Positions 50,444-59,781 of a DNA stretch of 64,000 nucleotides are shown piece by piece. Position 1 is the first letter of the stretch; each line of letters opens with the position of its first letter. A model generated the notes under the pieces. The model searched no databases. It saw only the letters and a list, made by a program, of their open reading frames with translations, and was not told the origin of the DNA. The DNA lies in NCBI RefSeq assembly GCF_024611995.1, contig NZ_CP102509.1, positions 7,688,001-7,752,000 on the forward strand. Reading direction: 5' to 3'. The position numbers and the translations under genes are program-made. Source of the DNA: Streptomyces sp. NBC_00162 (lineage in GTDB: Bacteria; Actinomycetota; Actinomycetes; Streptomycetales; Streptomycetaceae).

Positions 50444-51493
50444 ATGCCGCCGGTGTCAGCCTCCCTTCGTACGGCCGCGTCGTACGCCTGGCGTCTGCTG
50501 GTCGTGGGCGCCGCCGTCTACGCGGTCTTCGCCGTCCTGGGCCGCTTCCACGAGATCGGCGTGGCGCTCTTCCTCGGCCTCGTCGTCACGGCGCTGCTCT
50601 CCGTCCCCACCGGGCGGCTGGCACGCGTACTGCCCCGGTCCGTGGCGGTCGCCGTGTGCCTGCTCGGCAGCGCGGCGCTGCTGCTGGGCGTGCTCGCGCT
50701 GGTGGGCGCGGCGGTGGCGGGGGAGAGCACCACCCTCGTACGGGAGTTCCGCGAGGGCCTGGGCCACATCGAGCAGTGGCTGGAGCAGCCGCCCTTCAGG
50801 CTCGACCCGGGGGCGCTCTCGAACGTGCAGTCCCGCGTCGGGCAGTACCTGTCGAGCCACCGCTCGACCCTGCTCAGTACGGCGCTCAGCGGAGCCGGTC
50901 ACCTGGTGCAGGTGCTCACCGTCCTCGTCCTCGCCGTCTTCTCCTCCGTCTTCTTCCTGCACGGCGGCGACCGCCAGTGGTCCTGGTTCTGCGCGCAGCT
51001 CCCCGAGACGGCTCGCGAGAGGGTGGCGGTCGCCGGGCGGGCGGCATGGCGCACGTTCACCGGCTACACCCACGGGATCGTGCTGGTGGCGGCGACGAAC
51101 GCGGTCCTCGTCGGGGTGGCCCTGTACCTGCTCGGGGTCCCGCTGGCCGTCCCGCTGGCACTGTTGGAGTTCTTCGCGGCCTTCGTCCCCCTCATCGGCT
51201 CCCCGATCGCACTCGGCGTCGCCGCAGTGGTCGCCCTGGCAGCGAAGGGGCCACTGGTCGCGGGCTTGGTGGTCTTGCTGATCGTGGTCATCGGCCAGCT
51301 CGAGGGGCACCTGCTGCATCCGCTGGTGATGAGCTGGGCGGTGCGGCTGCACCCGCTGGTGGTGGCGATCTCGGTGATCGCGGGCGCCATCGCCGCCGGA
51401 GTGGTGGGAGCGGTCGTCGCGGTCCCGCTGGTCTCGGTGATCTGGTCGGTGCGCACGGCCCTGCGCGATGCCAGCCTCGAGGTCTCGCCCTGA
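50444..51493 (+). CDS. AI-2E family (TqsA-like) transporter
   Basis: This 349-residue protein has about eight helices. It shows the family pattern: paired N-terminal helices, an amphipathic segment (LVREFREGLGHIEQWLEQPP), then the C-terminal core FAAFVPLIGSPIALGVAAVVAL and QLEGHLLHPLVMSWAVRLHPLVV. Members range from AI-2 exporters to Na+/H+ antiporters, so the substrate is open. The ATG at 50444 is preferred over upstream in-frame codons because hydrophobic sequence starts just after it. Confidence 0.85.
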   Translation: MPPVSASLRTAASYAWRLLVVGAAVYAVFAVLGRFHEIGVALFLGLVVTALLSVPTGRLARVLPRSVAVAVCLLGSAALLLGVLALVGAAVAGESTTLVREFREGLGHIEQWLEQPPFRLDPGALSNVQSRVGQYLSSHRSTLLSTALSGAGHLVQVLTVLVLAVFSSVFFLHGGDRQWSWFCAQLPETARERVAVAGRAAWRTFTGYTHGIVLVAATNAVLVGVALYLLGVPLAVPLALLEFFAAFVPLIGSPIALGVAAVVALAAKGPLVAGLVVLLIVVIGQLEGHLLHPLVMSWAVRLHPLVVAISVIAGAIAAGVVGAVVAVPLVSVIWSVRTALRDASLEVSP

Positions 51494-51523
51494 CGGGTGC
51501 CGCACGTCATGCACAATCGGCGG

Positions 51524-53557
51524 ATGAGCGATGAAGACCCGTACCTCTGGCTCGAAGACGTCACCGGCGAGGCCGCCCTCGGCTGGGTCCGCGAGCGCAA
51601 CGACGAGACCGTCGCCGCGCTGACCGGGACCCCCGGGTTCAAGGTGCTGGAGAGCACGATCCGCGAGGTCCTCGACGACGACGGCCGGATCCCCTACGTC
51701 GTCCGCCGCGGCCGCCACCTCTACAACTTCTGGCAGGACGCCGGCCACGTACGCGGGCTGTGGCGGCGCACCACGCTGGAGGAGTACGTCAAGGACCGGC
51801 CGGCCTGGGAGCCGGTCCTGGACCTCGACGCGCTGGCCGAGGCGGAGGGGGAGAAGTGGGCCTGGGCGGGCAGCAGGGTCCTGGGCCCCGACTACCGGCA
51901 CGCCCTGGTGCTGCTGTCGCGGGACGGGGCGGACGCCTGCGTGGTGCGCGAGTTCGACCTGGAGGCCCTGGAGTTCGTCGAGGGCGGATTCGAGGTCGCG
52001 GAGGCCAGGACCACGATCGGGTGGATCGACCGCGACCGGGTCTGGATCGGGACCGACTTCGGTCCCGGCTCGATGTCCGGGTCCGGCTACCCGCTCCAGG
52101 CACGCCGCTGGCGGCGCGGCACCCCCCTGACGGACGCCGAACTCGTCCACGAGGGCCGGCCCTCCGACATCTCGGCCTCCGGCTGGCACGACGACACCCC
52201 GGGCTTCGAACGCGACTTCCTTCACCGTCAGATCGACTTCTGGAACCAGGAGCTGTTCCTCCGCCCCGAGGACGGATCGGCCGCGGAGCCCGAGAAGATC
52301 GAGGTACCGGACGACGCCGGCACCTCCGTCCACCGCGAGTGGCTGCTCGTCGCCCCGAAGTCGCCGTGGCTCGGCCACGACGCGGGCACGCTACTCGCCT
52401 TCGACTTCGACGCCTTCCGGGCGGGGGAGCGGGAGGCGGCGGTGCTGTTCACCCCGGACGAGCACACCGCGCTCGCCGGGTGGAGCTGGACCCGCAACCA
52501 CCTGATCCTCACCACCCGCGCCGACGTCTCCTCCCGGATGGAGCTCCTGACTCCGGGACCGGGACCGGACGGCTGGCGGCGCGCACCGCTGGCCGGGGTA
52601 CCGCCGCTGTCCACGGCCTCCGTCACCTGCACCGACCCGGACGTGAGCGACGAGTACTTCCTGAACGTCTCCGGCTACCTCCAGCCGTCCACCCTCTACC
52701 GGGGCAGCGCGGGCGGGGACGCGGGCGAGAGCGTGAAGCGCGGACCGGCGCTGTTCGACACCGCCGGTCTCGCCGTGCGCCAGCACTTCGCGGTCTCCGC
52801 GGACGGCACCAGGGTCCCGTACTTCGTCGTCGGGCCCGAGGACCGGCCCGGTCCCGGGCCCACCCTGATGTACGGGTACGGCGGCTTCGAGATCTCCATG
52901 GTCCCGCAGTACAGCGCGGTCACCGGCCGGGCCTGGCTCGCGCGCGGCGGCACGTACGTCGTCGCGGGCATCCGGGGCGGGCGCGAGTACGGGCCGGGCT
53001 GGCACCGGGCGGCCCTCGGGGCGAACCGGGTCAGGGCCTTCGAGGACTTCGCCGCCGTGGCCCGGGACCTCACCGCCCGCGGCATCACCACCCCGGCCCA
53101 GCTGGGGATCGAGGGCGGCAGCAACGGCGGCCTCCTCATGGGCGCGATGCTCACCCGCGACCCGGAACTCTTCGGCGCCGTCGTCGCGCACGTGCCGCTG
53201 ATGGACATGCTCCGCTTCCACCGGCTGCTCGCGGGCGCCAGCTGGACCGCCGAGTACGGGGACCCGGAGAACCCCGCCGACCGGCCCCACCTGGAGGGGA
53301 TCTCCCCCTACCACCGGATCCGCGCCGAGGGTCCTGCGTACCCGCCCCTGCTGCTGCTCACCTCGACCCGCGACGACCGCGTCCACCCCGGGCACGCCCG
53401 CAAGATGGCCGCCCGGCTGCGCGAGTTCGGGCACCCCGTCCTCTTCCACGAGCACCTGGGCGGCGGCCACTCCGGGGCCACGGACCATGAGCAGACGGCG
53501 TTCAACGAGGCGCTCGTGCACACCTTCCTGTGGGAGCGGCTGACCCCGGGCGCCTGA
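51524..53557 (+). CDS. prolyl oligopeptidase family (S9A) peptidase
   Basis: This 677-residue cytoplasmic enzyme has an N-terminal propeller domain beginning DPYLWLEDVTGEAALGWVRERN. The C-terminal alpha/beta-hydrolase domain has Ser533 (EGGSNGGLL), Asp617 (TSTRDDRVHPGH) and His649 (GGGHSG). The DDRV motif includes the arginine that binds the peptide carbonyl in prolyl oligopeptidase. It cleaves short peptides, probably after proline. CACAAT at 51511-51516 is 7 bases before the ATG, so the message may be leaderless. Confidence 0.9.
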   Translation: MSDEDPYLWLEDVTGEAALGWVRERNDETVAALTGTPGFKVLESTIREVLDDDGRIPYVVRRGRHLYNFWQDAGHVRGLWRRTTLEEYVKDRPAWEPVLDLDALAEAEGEKWAWAGSRVLGPDYRHALVLLSRDGADACVVREFDLEALEFVEGGFEVAEARTTIGWIDRDRVWIGTDFGPGSMSGSGYPLQARRWRRGTPLTDAELVHEGRPSDISASGWHDDTPGFERDFLHRQIDFWNQELFLRPEDGSAAEPEKIEVPDDAGTSVHREWLLVAPKSPWLGHDAGTLLAFDFDAFRAGEREAAVLFTPDEHTALAGWSWTRNHLILTTRADVSSRMELLTPGPGPDGWRRAPLAGVPPLSTASVTCTDPDVSDEYFLNVSGYLQPSTLYRGSAGGDAGESVKRGPALFDTAGLAVRQHFAVSADGTRVPYFVVGPEDRPGPGPTLMYGYGGFEISMVPQYSAVTGRAWLARGGTYVVAGIRGGREYGPGWHRAALGANRVRAFEDFAAVARDLTARGITTPAQLGIEGGSNGGLLMGAMLTRDPELFGAVVAHVPLMDMLRFHRLLAGASWTAEYGDPENPADRPHLEGISPYHRIRAEGPAYPPLLLLTSTRDDRVHPGHARKMAARLREFGHPVLFHEHLGGGHSGATDHEQTAFNEALVHTFLWERLTPGA

Positions 53558-53573
53558 GCCGGCTGCCGGACTC

Positions 53574-53606
53574 GCCTAGGTCCTGTCGCCCGGACAGGGC
53601 CTAGGC
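53574..53606. terminator. bidirectional terminator overlapping the tetR-type stop codon
   Basis: 14-base arms GCCTAGGTCCTGTC and GACAGGGCCTAGGC (one G-T wobble) around the loop GCCCG end inside the convergent tetR-type gene stop. Confidence 0.8.
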
Positions 53607-54296
53607 GTCGCGGAGCGTCTCGACCCGCTTCTCGATCGAGGTGATCAGTGCCTCGACCCGGGCCAGGAAGATCTGTTCGTCCGTCACCTCGGCCAGCTCG
53701 GTCCTGAGCCGGGTGATGTTCGGGAATCCCATGGCGTCGACCAGGCGGTACTCGCGGCTCCAGGAGGACTCGTCGGCCGCCCTGATGTCCGGATCGAAGA
53801 GCAGGTAGGCGGCGCGCTGGCCGACGAAGGCGAGGAGCGAGTCGCCGACCATGCGGTAGTGGACGGCGGCCTCCGCGCCGTCCAGGCCCGCCTCCATGAC
53901 GGCGCCGAGGATGAGTTCGACGACCCGGAACTCGTTGGGCCTGCGCGTGGTCCGGCTGGCCATGGTCGACCCGACCACCGGGTACTTGAGCGCGACGTCG
54001 AGGGAACCGGCCGCGAGGGCGCGCAGCCGGTCCTTCCAGCCGAGCCCCTCGGGGATGCTGTCGAGCACCTCGCCGAGCGTGCGGTCGGCCACGGAGAGCA
54101 GCAGCTCGTCCTTGTCGCGGAAGTGCCGGTAGATCGCCGTGGGGTCGGCGCCGAGCTCCTCGCCGAGACGGCGGACGGTGAAGGCGTCCTCGCTGCCGCG
54201 AGCCGCGATGCGCAGGCTCGCTTCGATGATCGCGTCGGGTGTGAGCTGACTGCCCGAGCGCTTGGACCGGGCGGGGGTGTCGGATGACTTCGGCAT
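53601..54296 (-). CDS. TetR family transcriptional regulator
   Basis: This 231-residue regulator has an N-terminal TetR helix-turn-helix (LTPDAIIEASLRIAARGSEDAFTVRRLGEELGADPTAIYRHFRDKDELL, recognition helix GADPTAIYRHF near residues 49-59). A C-terminal ligand domain follows, with no close match. Divergent from the amidohydrolase-ABC operon; a palindrome with 10-base perfect arms in the 128-bp spacer is the likely operator for both. TACACT 9 bases before the ATG may be a -10 of a leaderless transcript. Confidence 0.88.
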   Translation of the reverse strand: MPKSSDTPARSKRSGSQLTPDAIIEASLRIAARGSEDAFTVRRLGEELGADPTAIYRHFRDKDELLLSVADRTLGEVLDSIPEGLGWKDRLRALAAGSLDVALKYPVVGSTMASRTTRRPNEFRVVELILGAVMEAGLDGAEAAVHYRMVGDSLLAFVGQRAAYLLFDPDIRAADESSWSREYRLVDAMGFPNITRLRTELAEVTDEQIFLARVEALITSIEKRVETLRDA

Positions 54297-54328
54297 GGTG
54301 CGGCCAGTGTAACGATGTGGAACAGAGC

Positions 54329-54361
54329 GAGCGCAACACCGTTGACAACAATGTTGCGCTC
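54329..54361. promoter_or_regulatory. TetR operator candidate with embedded -35 box
   Basis: GAGCGCAACA (54329-54338) and TGTTGCGCTC (54352-54361) are exact complements around a 13-base centre CCGTTGACAACAA. The centre contains TTGACA (54342-54347), a consensus -35 for the rightward operon, so TetR binding would block it. AACA/TGTT half sites inside the arms are typical of TetR-family operators. Confidence 0.75.
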
Positions 54362-54424
54362 CCGTTCACTCCTCCTCAACGAACACGCCGTGCGGGTCTG
54401 CCCGCCGAGCCGGAGGATGCGTCG

Positions 54425-56122
54425 ATGGCCCACAACAGGCAGCAGCGGACCGGGCAGCGGGCCGATACCGTCTTCGTCGGAGGGAAGGTCTTCACCGGAA
54501 CCGGACCGGCCCCCGTGGAAGCGGCCGTCGCCGTGGCTGACGGCCGGATCCTCGCCGTCGCCGACGCGGGCACCGTGCGCTCGCTGGCGGACGGGAACAC
54601 CGAGGTCGTCGACCTCGCGGGCGGTCTGCTCCTCCCCGGATTCCAGGACGCCCACGTCCACCCGGTCGTGGCCGGCGTCCAGATGCTCGGCTGCGACCTC
54701 AGCGAGGAGCGGTCCATCGACGGCTACCTGGCCGTGGTGGCCGCCTACGCCAAGGACCACCCCGACGCGGCCTGGATCCGCGGCGGCGGCTGGTCGATGG
54801 ACGTCTTCCCCGGGGGCACCCCCACCCGCGCCATGCTCGACGCGGTCGTGCCGGACCGGCCCGTCATGCTCACCAACCGGGACGGCCACGGCGCCTGGGC
54901 CAACACCCGCGCCTTCCACCTCGCGGGCGTCGACCGCACCACCCCCGACCCGGCGGACGGCCGGATCGAGCGGGAGGCGGACGGAACCCCGGCCGGCACC
55001 CTCCAGGAGGGCGCCATGGAGCTGGTGGCCCGCCACGTACCCCTCGCCACACCGGACGAGGCGTACGCCGGCCTGCTCGCCGCGCAGGAGCACCTGTTCT
55101 CCCTCGGCGTGACCAGCTGGCAGGACGCCATGATCGGCGCCTTCCCCGGCCACCCCGACAACTACGGCGTCTACCTGCGCGCCGCACGCGAGGGCGCCCT
55201 GCGCGCCCGCGTCGTCGGGGCCCTGTGGTGGGACCGCGAACGCGGCCTGGAGCAGATCCCCGAACTGGAGGAGCGCCGCCGCACCGGCCGGGCGGGCCGC
55301 TTCAACGCCACGAGCGTGAAGATCATGCAGGACGGGATCGCCGAGAACTTCACGGCAGGCCTGCTGGAGCCCTACCTCGACGGCTGCGGCTGCGCCACCG
55401 GGAACTCCGGACTCAGCTTCATCGAACCGGAGTTGCTCACGGAGGCCGTGTCCCGGCTCGACCGCGCGGGCTTCCAGATCCACTTCCACGCGCTGGGGGA
55501 CCGCGCCGTACGGGAAGTGCTCGACGCGCTCACCACGGCCCGCGCGGCCAACGGCGCCAACGACAACCGGCACCACCTCGCCCACCTGCAGATCGTCCAC
55601 CCCGACGACATAGGCCGCTTCGCGAGCCTGGGGGCGGCCGCGAACATCCAGGCCCTGTGGGCCGCGCACGAACCGCAGATGGACGAGCTGACCATCCCCT
55701 TCCTCGGCCCCGAACGAGCAGCCCTGCAGTATCCGTTCGGGGACCTCCAGCGGGCCGGAGCCCGGCTCGTCGCCGGCAGCGACTGGTCGGTGAGCAGCCC
55801 CGATCCGCTGTGGGGCATCCACGTCGCAGTCAACCGCGTCGCACCCGACGAGGCGCCGGGCCCCTCCGGGGCCCACCAGCCCTGCCCGCCGTTCTTCCCC
55901 GAACAGGCCCTCACCCTGAGCCAGGCGCTCACCGCCTACACCGCGGGCAGCGCCTGGGCCAACCACCTCGACGAGGTCACCGGCACCGTCGAAGCGGGCA
56001 AGTGCGCGGACCTCGTCGTCCTCGACCGCGATCCCTTCGCACACCCCGCCGAGGAGATAGCCGACACCCGGGTGAGCCGTACCTACGTCGACGGCGAACT
56101 CGTCTTCGCCGCGACCCGCTGA
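54425..56122 (+). CDS. metal-dependent amidohydrolase (YtcJ-like)
   Basis: This 565-residue enzyme has the amidohydrolase metal motif H77-x-H79 in FQDAHVHP. Further ligands are in FQIHFHALGDRAVREVL and HHLAHLQIVHPDD, and the closing Asp is in LVAGSDWSVSSPDPL. The C-terminal TGTVEAGKCADLVVLDRDPF completes the composite beta-sandwich. It hydrolyses an amide, carbamate or ring substrate. GGAGG precedes the ATG by 9 bases. As the first gene of an operon with an oligopeptide-type importer under TetR, it probably acts on the imported compound. Confidence 0.88.
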   Translation: MAHNRQQRTGQRADTVFVGGKVFTGTGPAPVEAAVAVADGRILAVADAGTVRSLADGNTEVVDLAGGLLLPGFQDAHVHPVVAGVQMLGCDLSEERSIDGYLAVVAAYAKDHPDAAWIRGGGWSMDVFPGGTPTRAMLDAVVPDRPVMLTNRDGHGAWANTRAFHLAGVDRTTPDPADGRIEREADGTPAGTLQEGAMELVARHVPLATPDEAYAGLLAAQEHLFSLGVTSWQDAMIGAFPGHPDNYGVYLRAAREGALRARVVGALWWDRERGLEQIPELEERRRTGRAGRFNATSVKIMQDGIAENFTAGLLEPYLDGCGCATGNSGLSFIEPELLTEAVSRLDRAGFQIHFHALGDRAVREVLDALTTARAANGANDNRHHLAHLQIVHPDDIGRFASLGAAANIQALWAAHEPQMDELTIPFLGPERAALQYPFGDLQRAGARLVAGSDWSVSSPDPLWGIHVAVNRVAPDEAPGPSGAHQPCPPFFPEQALTLSQALTAYTAGSAWANHLDEVTGTVEAGKCADLVVLDRDPFAHPAEEIADTRVSRTYVDGELVFAATR

Positions 56123-56129
56123 ACGTCCG

Positions 56130-56200
56130 GACCGCCAAGCCGCCAAGCCGCCCGACAGCCGAGCTGCCCAACCGCCCAACCGCCGAGCCGCCGGTCCGCA
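56130..56200 (+). repeat. degenerate CCGCCAAG-type short tandem repeats
   Basis: About eight imperfect copies of an 8-9 base unit (CCGCCAAG, CCGCCCGA, CCGCCGAG and similar) fill the gap between the amidohydrolase and binding-protein genes. No gene is coded and no stable hairpin is obvious. It may be a slippage product; transcription probably runs through. Confidence 0.5.
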
Positions 56201-56261
56201 ACCGGCCTCGGGCCCGGAGCACCACATACCTCATCAAGCTCACCCCTCAGGGAGCCAGCCG

Positions 56262-57935
56262 ATGTCTTCACCCCGATCGGGATCGCCGCGCCGCCGCCTG
56301 GTCCGCCGCATCCACAAGGCCGCCGCGACCGGGCTCGCCGCGGCCGCGGTGCTCGTCACCAGCGCGTGCAGCGGTACCGCGGACAAGGCGGCGGACACCG
56401 CCACCGCCTACGAGATCACGGACCGCACACCCGCCCCCGCCGGCGCCGTGGACTCCTTCACCTGGTCGATCTTCGCGGAGCCGGCCACCATCGACTACGC
56501 CCACGCGTTCGACTACCCGCCGAACCAGATCCTCTCCAACGTCTGCGAGAGCCTGCTCCGCTGGAACCCCGACCTGACGACCTCGCCGAACCTCGCGGCC
56601 TCGTACGCCAACCCCACCCCCACCACCTGGGTCTACCAGATCCGCCCCGGCGTGCGCTTCCACGACGGGACGGAGCTCACCGCCGACGACGTCGTGGCCT
56701 CGCTGCGCCGCAACCTCGACCCGCAGACGGCCAGCGTCTGGGCCTACCCGTTCCGCAACGTCACCTCGATCGACCGGACGGGCCCCCTGGAGGTCACCGT
56801 CACCCTGGCGCAGCCCGACTCCACCTTCAACAAGTACCTCGCCGCCGGCCCCGGCACCGTGGAGTCCGCCGCCACCCTCGCCAAGTCCGGCCAGGACTAC
56901 GGAAATCCGCAGACCGGCGTGAACTGCACCGGCCCCTTCTCCTTCGCCTCCTGGACCTCCGGCCAGTCGCTCACGCTCAAGCGGTTCGACGACTACTGGA
57001 ACCCCGAGCTCAAGGCCAAGTCCGGCCAGGTGAAGTTCGTCTTCCTGGCCGACCCGACCACCCGCGTCAACGCCTTCCAGAGCGGCGAGGTCGACGGCGG
57101 CTGGATGGTCCCGCCGAACGCCTACGCCGGGCTGCGCTCGGGCCAGGCTGGCACCCTCTATTTCGGCCGCAACACCACCGTCGCCGACGAGGTCGTCAGC
57201 AACCTCAAGGGCCCCCTCGGCGACGCCCGCGTGCGGCGAGCCCTGCTCATGGCCATCGACCGCAAGGGCATCGTCAAGGCCGGGGCCGGCGGGGTCGGCG
57301 AGGTCGCCGACTCCCTCATCACCGACAACCTGTGGGCCGACGCCCCCGCCGGGACCCGCGAGGCACTCCTGAAGGACCTGACGAAGTACCCCTACGACCC
57401 GGCCAAGGCCAAGGCGCTCGCCGCCGAGGCCGGAGTGTCCGGCCAGAAGATCGTGATCGCGACCAGCCCGCTCGACTCCCAGACGACGATCATCACCCAG
57501 GCCGTCGCCCAGGCCGCCACCGCCATCGGACTGAAGCCGCAGATCGACTCCGTCTCCGCCGAGAAGTACACGACCCTCTTCACCGACCCGGCCGCACGCG
57601 AGGGCATCGACCTGTTCCTCACCTTCTGGTACACGTCCATCACCGACCCGCTCGACATGTACGGATCCCTGCAGACCGGCGCGTTCAGCAACTACGGCAA
57701 CTGGTCGGATCGGCAGTTCGACGCCGCCGTCGACCGGGCCATCGGCACGTACGACCCGGCCGAGCACGCCAAGGCCAACGCCGAGGCCCAGGCCATCGCC
57801 CTGCGGGAACTGCCCTGGCTGCCCCTGTACACCCAGCCCGTGAGCGTCTTCCTGGGCAAGCGGATCACCGGCGTCCAGCCGTCCATCGCCTACCTCTACT
57901 ACCCGTGGGCGGCCGAGATCGGAGCCAGGGGATGA
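56262..57935 (+). CDS. ABC transporter substrate-binding lipoprotein (SBP family 5)
   Basis: This 557-residue protein has a basic N-terminus and lipobox VTSAC with Cys36, so it is tethered to the outer face of the membrane. The family-5 signature includes a SSPNLAASY/TWVYQIRPGVRFHDGTELTADDVVASLRR region. Family members bind oligopeptides, nickel or other small molecules; here the first-gene amidohydrolase hints at an amide-containing ligand. Its stop overlaps the first permease start (ATGA). Confidence 0.9.
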   Translation: MSSPRSGSPRRRLVRRIHKAAATGLAAAAVLVTSACSGTADKAADTATAYEITDRTPAPAGAVDSFTWSIFAEPATIDYAHAFDYPPNQILSNVCESLLRWNPDLTTSPNLAASYANPTPTTWVYQIRPGVRFHDGTELTADDVVASLRRNLDPQTASVWAYPFRNVTSIDRTGPLEVTVTLAQPDSTFNKYLAAGPGTVESAATLAKSGQDYGNPQTGVNCTGPFSFASWTSGQSLTLKRFDDYWNPELKAKSGQVKFVFLADPTTRVNAFQSGEVDGGWMVPPNAYAGLRSGQAGTLYFGRNTTVADEVVSNLKGPLGDARVRRALLMAIDRKGIVKAGAGGVGEVADSLITDNLWADAPAGTREALLKDLTKYPYDPAKAKALAAEAGVSGQKIVIATSPLDSQTTIITQAVAQAATAIGLKPQIDSVSAEKYTTLFTDPAAREGIDLFLTFWYTSITDPLDMYGSLQTGAFSNYGNWSDRQFDAAVDRAIGTYDPAEHAKANAEAQAIALRELPWLPLYTQPVSVFLGKRITGVQPSIAYLYYPWAAEIGARG

Positions 57936-58900
57936 CGGCCGCGGCGGCCCGCGGCCTGCGGGTCCTGCGCAAACTGGCCGGGATGGCGGCGACCCTGCTG
58001 GTGACCTCCTTCCTCGTGTTCTCCTCGCTGTTCCTGGCGCCCGGCGACCCGGCGAGCTTCCTCGTCAAGGGGCGCAGCCCCAGCCCGCAGGAACTCGCCG
58101 AGATACGCCACCAGTACGGCTTCGACGAGCCCTTCCTCGTCCGGTACGGAAACTGGCTCGAAGGGGTGCTGCGCGGCGACTTCGGCCGCTCCCACCTCTT
58201 CCACCAGGACGTGGCCTCGGTCATCTGGTCGCGGCTGCCCTCGTCCCTGCTGCTGATCGGGGTCTCCGCCCTCATGATCGCCGTGGTGGGCACCGGGGCC
58301 GGCATCGTGGGCGCGCTGCGCCGGGGAAGCCGTACCGACCGCACCCTGATGCTCCTGGTGACGGTGGGCGCCGCGGCACCCGCCTTCGTCGCCGCCCTCC
58401 TGCTCCGGTCCGTACTGGGCGTGCGGCTGGGCTGGTTCCCGACGATCGGGAACGGCACCGGCGTACTGGACCGGCTGCACCACGTGATCCTGCCGGCGGC
58501 GGCCCTCTCGGTGACCTTCATGGCACTGGTCACCCGCGTGACCCGCTCGGCGATGCTCGACGAACTGCGCCGTGAGCACGTAGAAGTCGCCCTCAGCCGG
58601 GGAACACCGCGGCGCACCGTCATCCGGCGCCACGTGCTGCGCAACGCGCTGGGACCGATCGTGACCGTCTCCGCGCTCCTGGTCTCCGGGATGCTGGTCA
58701 GCACCGCGATCGTGGAAACCGCCTTCGGGATGTCCGGGGTGGGATCCCTGCTGGTCCAGTCCGTGGACCAGCTCGACTTCCAGGTCGTCCAGGCGATCGT
58801 CCTGCTGGTCGTGGCCGCGTTCGTCGTCGTCAACGCCCTCGTGGACCTGGTGCATCCGCTGATCGATCCGCGTCTGGCGGCAGCGGGGAGCGCACGATGA
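57932..58900 (+). CDS. ABC transporter permease (DppB/OppB-like)
   Basis: This 322-residue protein has six helices and the N-terminal family segment (LFLAPGDPASFLV ... YGFDEPFLVRYGNWLEGVLRGDFGRS). The EAA-type loop ALSRGTPRRTVIRRHVLRNALGP contacts the ATPases. It forms the membrane channel with the DppC-like partner. ATGA overlaps at both ends couple it to its neighbours. Confidence 0.92.
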   Translation: MTAAAARGLRVLRKLAGMAATLLVTSFLVFSSLFLAPGDPASFLVKGRSPSPQELAEIRHQYGFDEPFLVRYGNWLEGVLRGDFGRSHLFHQDVASVIWSRLPSSLLLIGVSALMIAVVGTGAGIVGALRRGSRTDRTLMLLVTVGAAAPAFVAALLLRSVLGVRLGWFPTIGNGTGVLDRLHHVILPAAALSVTFMALVTRVTRSAMLDELRREHVEVALSRGTPRRTVIRRHVLRNALGPIVTVSALLVSGMLVSTAIVETAFGMSGVGSLLVQSVDQLDFQVVQAIVLLVVAAFVVVNALVDLVHPLIDPRLAAAGSAR

Positions 58901-59781
58901 GCGCGCTCGGCACCACCCCGGCCCGCGGTCCCCTCAGCCGGCTGCGTCCCCTCACCCGGCTGCGCACCCTCGGCGGCAGCCCGCTCCAACGGGCCTGCCT
59001 GCTCCTCCTCGTCCTGTTCGTGCTCGTCGCGCTCCTCGCACCCTGGCTCGCGCCGCAGGACCCCGCCTTCGGGCAGCTCGGCGACACCCTCCTGGGCCCG
59101 GGCGCCGACCACTGGCTGGGCACCGACCAGGGCGGCCGCGACACCTTCTCCGCACTGATCGCCGGAGCGCGCACGAGCCTCGCCGGCCCCCTCGCCGTCG
59201 TGGTGTTCTCCACCGTCATCGGCATCGCCGTCGGCCTGTTCACCGCATGGCGCGGCGGGTGGGTCGACACCCTGGCCGGCCGGGTGCTCGACGTCCTGTT
59301 CGCCTTCCCCGCCCTGCTGCTGGCGATCCTCGCGGTGGCCCTGTTCGGCAAGGGGATGACGGCGCCCGTGCTCGCCATGGCGATCGCCTACATGCCGTAC
59401 ACCGCACGCCTGGTACGCGGCCTGGCCGTTCAGGAGAAGGCCCGGCCCTACGTCGCCGCCTATCAAGTACAGGGCCACTCCGCCCTGTTCGTCACCGTAC
59501 GCAGGATGCTGCCCAACATCGCCCCGACCCTGCTCGCCCAGTCGACGGTGAACTTCGGATACGCCCTGCTCGACCTCGCCGCCCTCTCCTTCCTCGGACT
59601 GGGCGTACAGCCGCCGACCCCCGACTGGGGCGCCATGATCAACCAAGGGCAGGCCGCCGTGCTCCAGGGACAGCCGCTGTCCGCGGTGGTGCCGGCCGTC
59701 GCCGTGGTCCTGGTGGTCGTCGCCTTCAACGTCGTCGGGGAAGACCTCGGCGACCGGCTCGCGGGGAGGGACTCCGCATGA
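58897..59781 (+). CDS. ABC transporter permease (DppC/OppC-like)
   Basis: This 294-residue protein has a first membrane helix (LLLLVLFVLVALLAPWLAP) followed by the DppC-type GTDQGGRDTFSALIAGARTSL segment and five further helices. The EAA loop (YQVQGHSALFVTVRRMLPN) lies between TM4 and TM5. It is the second subunit of the channel. ATGA overlaps on both sides. Confidence 0.92.
   Translation: MSALGTTPARGPLSRLRPLTRLRTLGGSPLQRACLLLLVLFVLVALLAPWLAPQDPAFGQLGDTLLGPGADHWLGTDQGGRDTFSALIAGARTSLAGPLAVVVFSTVIGIAVGLFTAWRGGWVDTLAGRVLDVLFAFPALLLAILAVALFGKGMTAPVLAMAIAYMPYTARLVRGLAVQEKARPYVAAYQVQGHSALFVTVRRMLPNIAPTLLAQSTVNFGYALLDLAALSFLGLGVQPPTPDWGAMINQGQAAVLQGQPLSAVVPAVAVVLVVVAFNVVGEDLGDRLAGRDSA

Noticed and set aside
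50456..52378. A 640-codon minus-strand open frame rich in His, Gln and Asp.
   Set aside because: Shadow of the AI-2E and prolyl-oligopeptidase-type genes.
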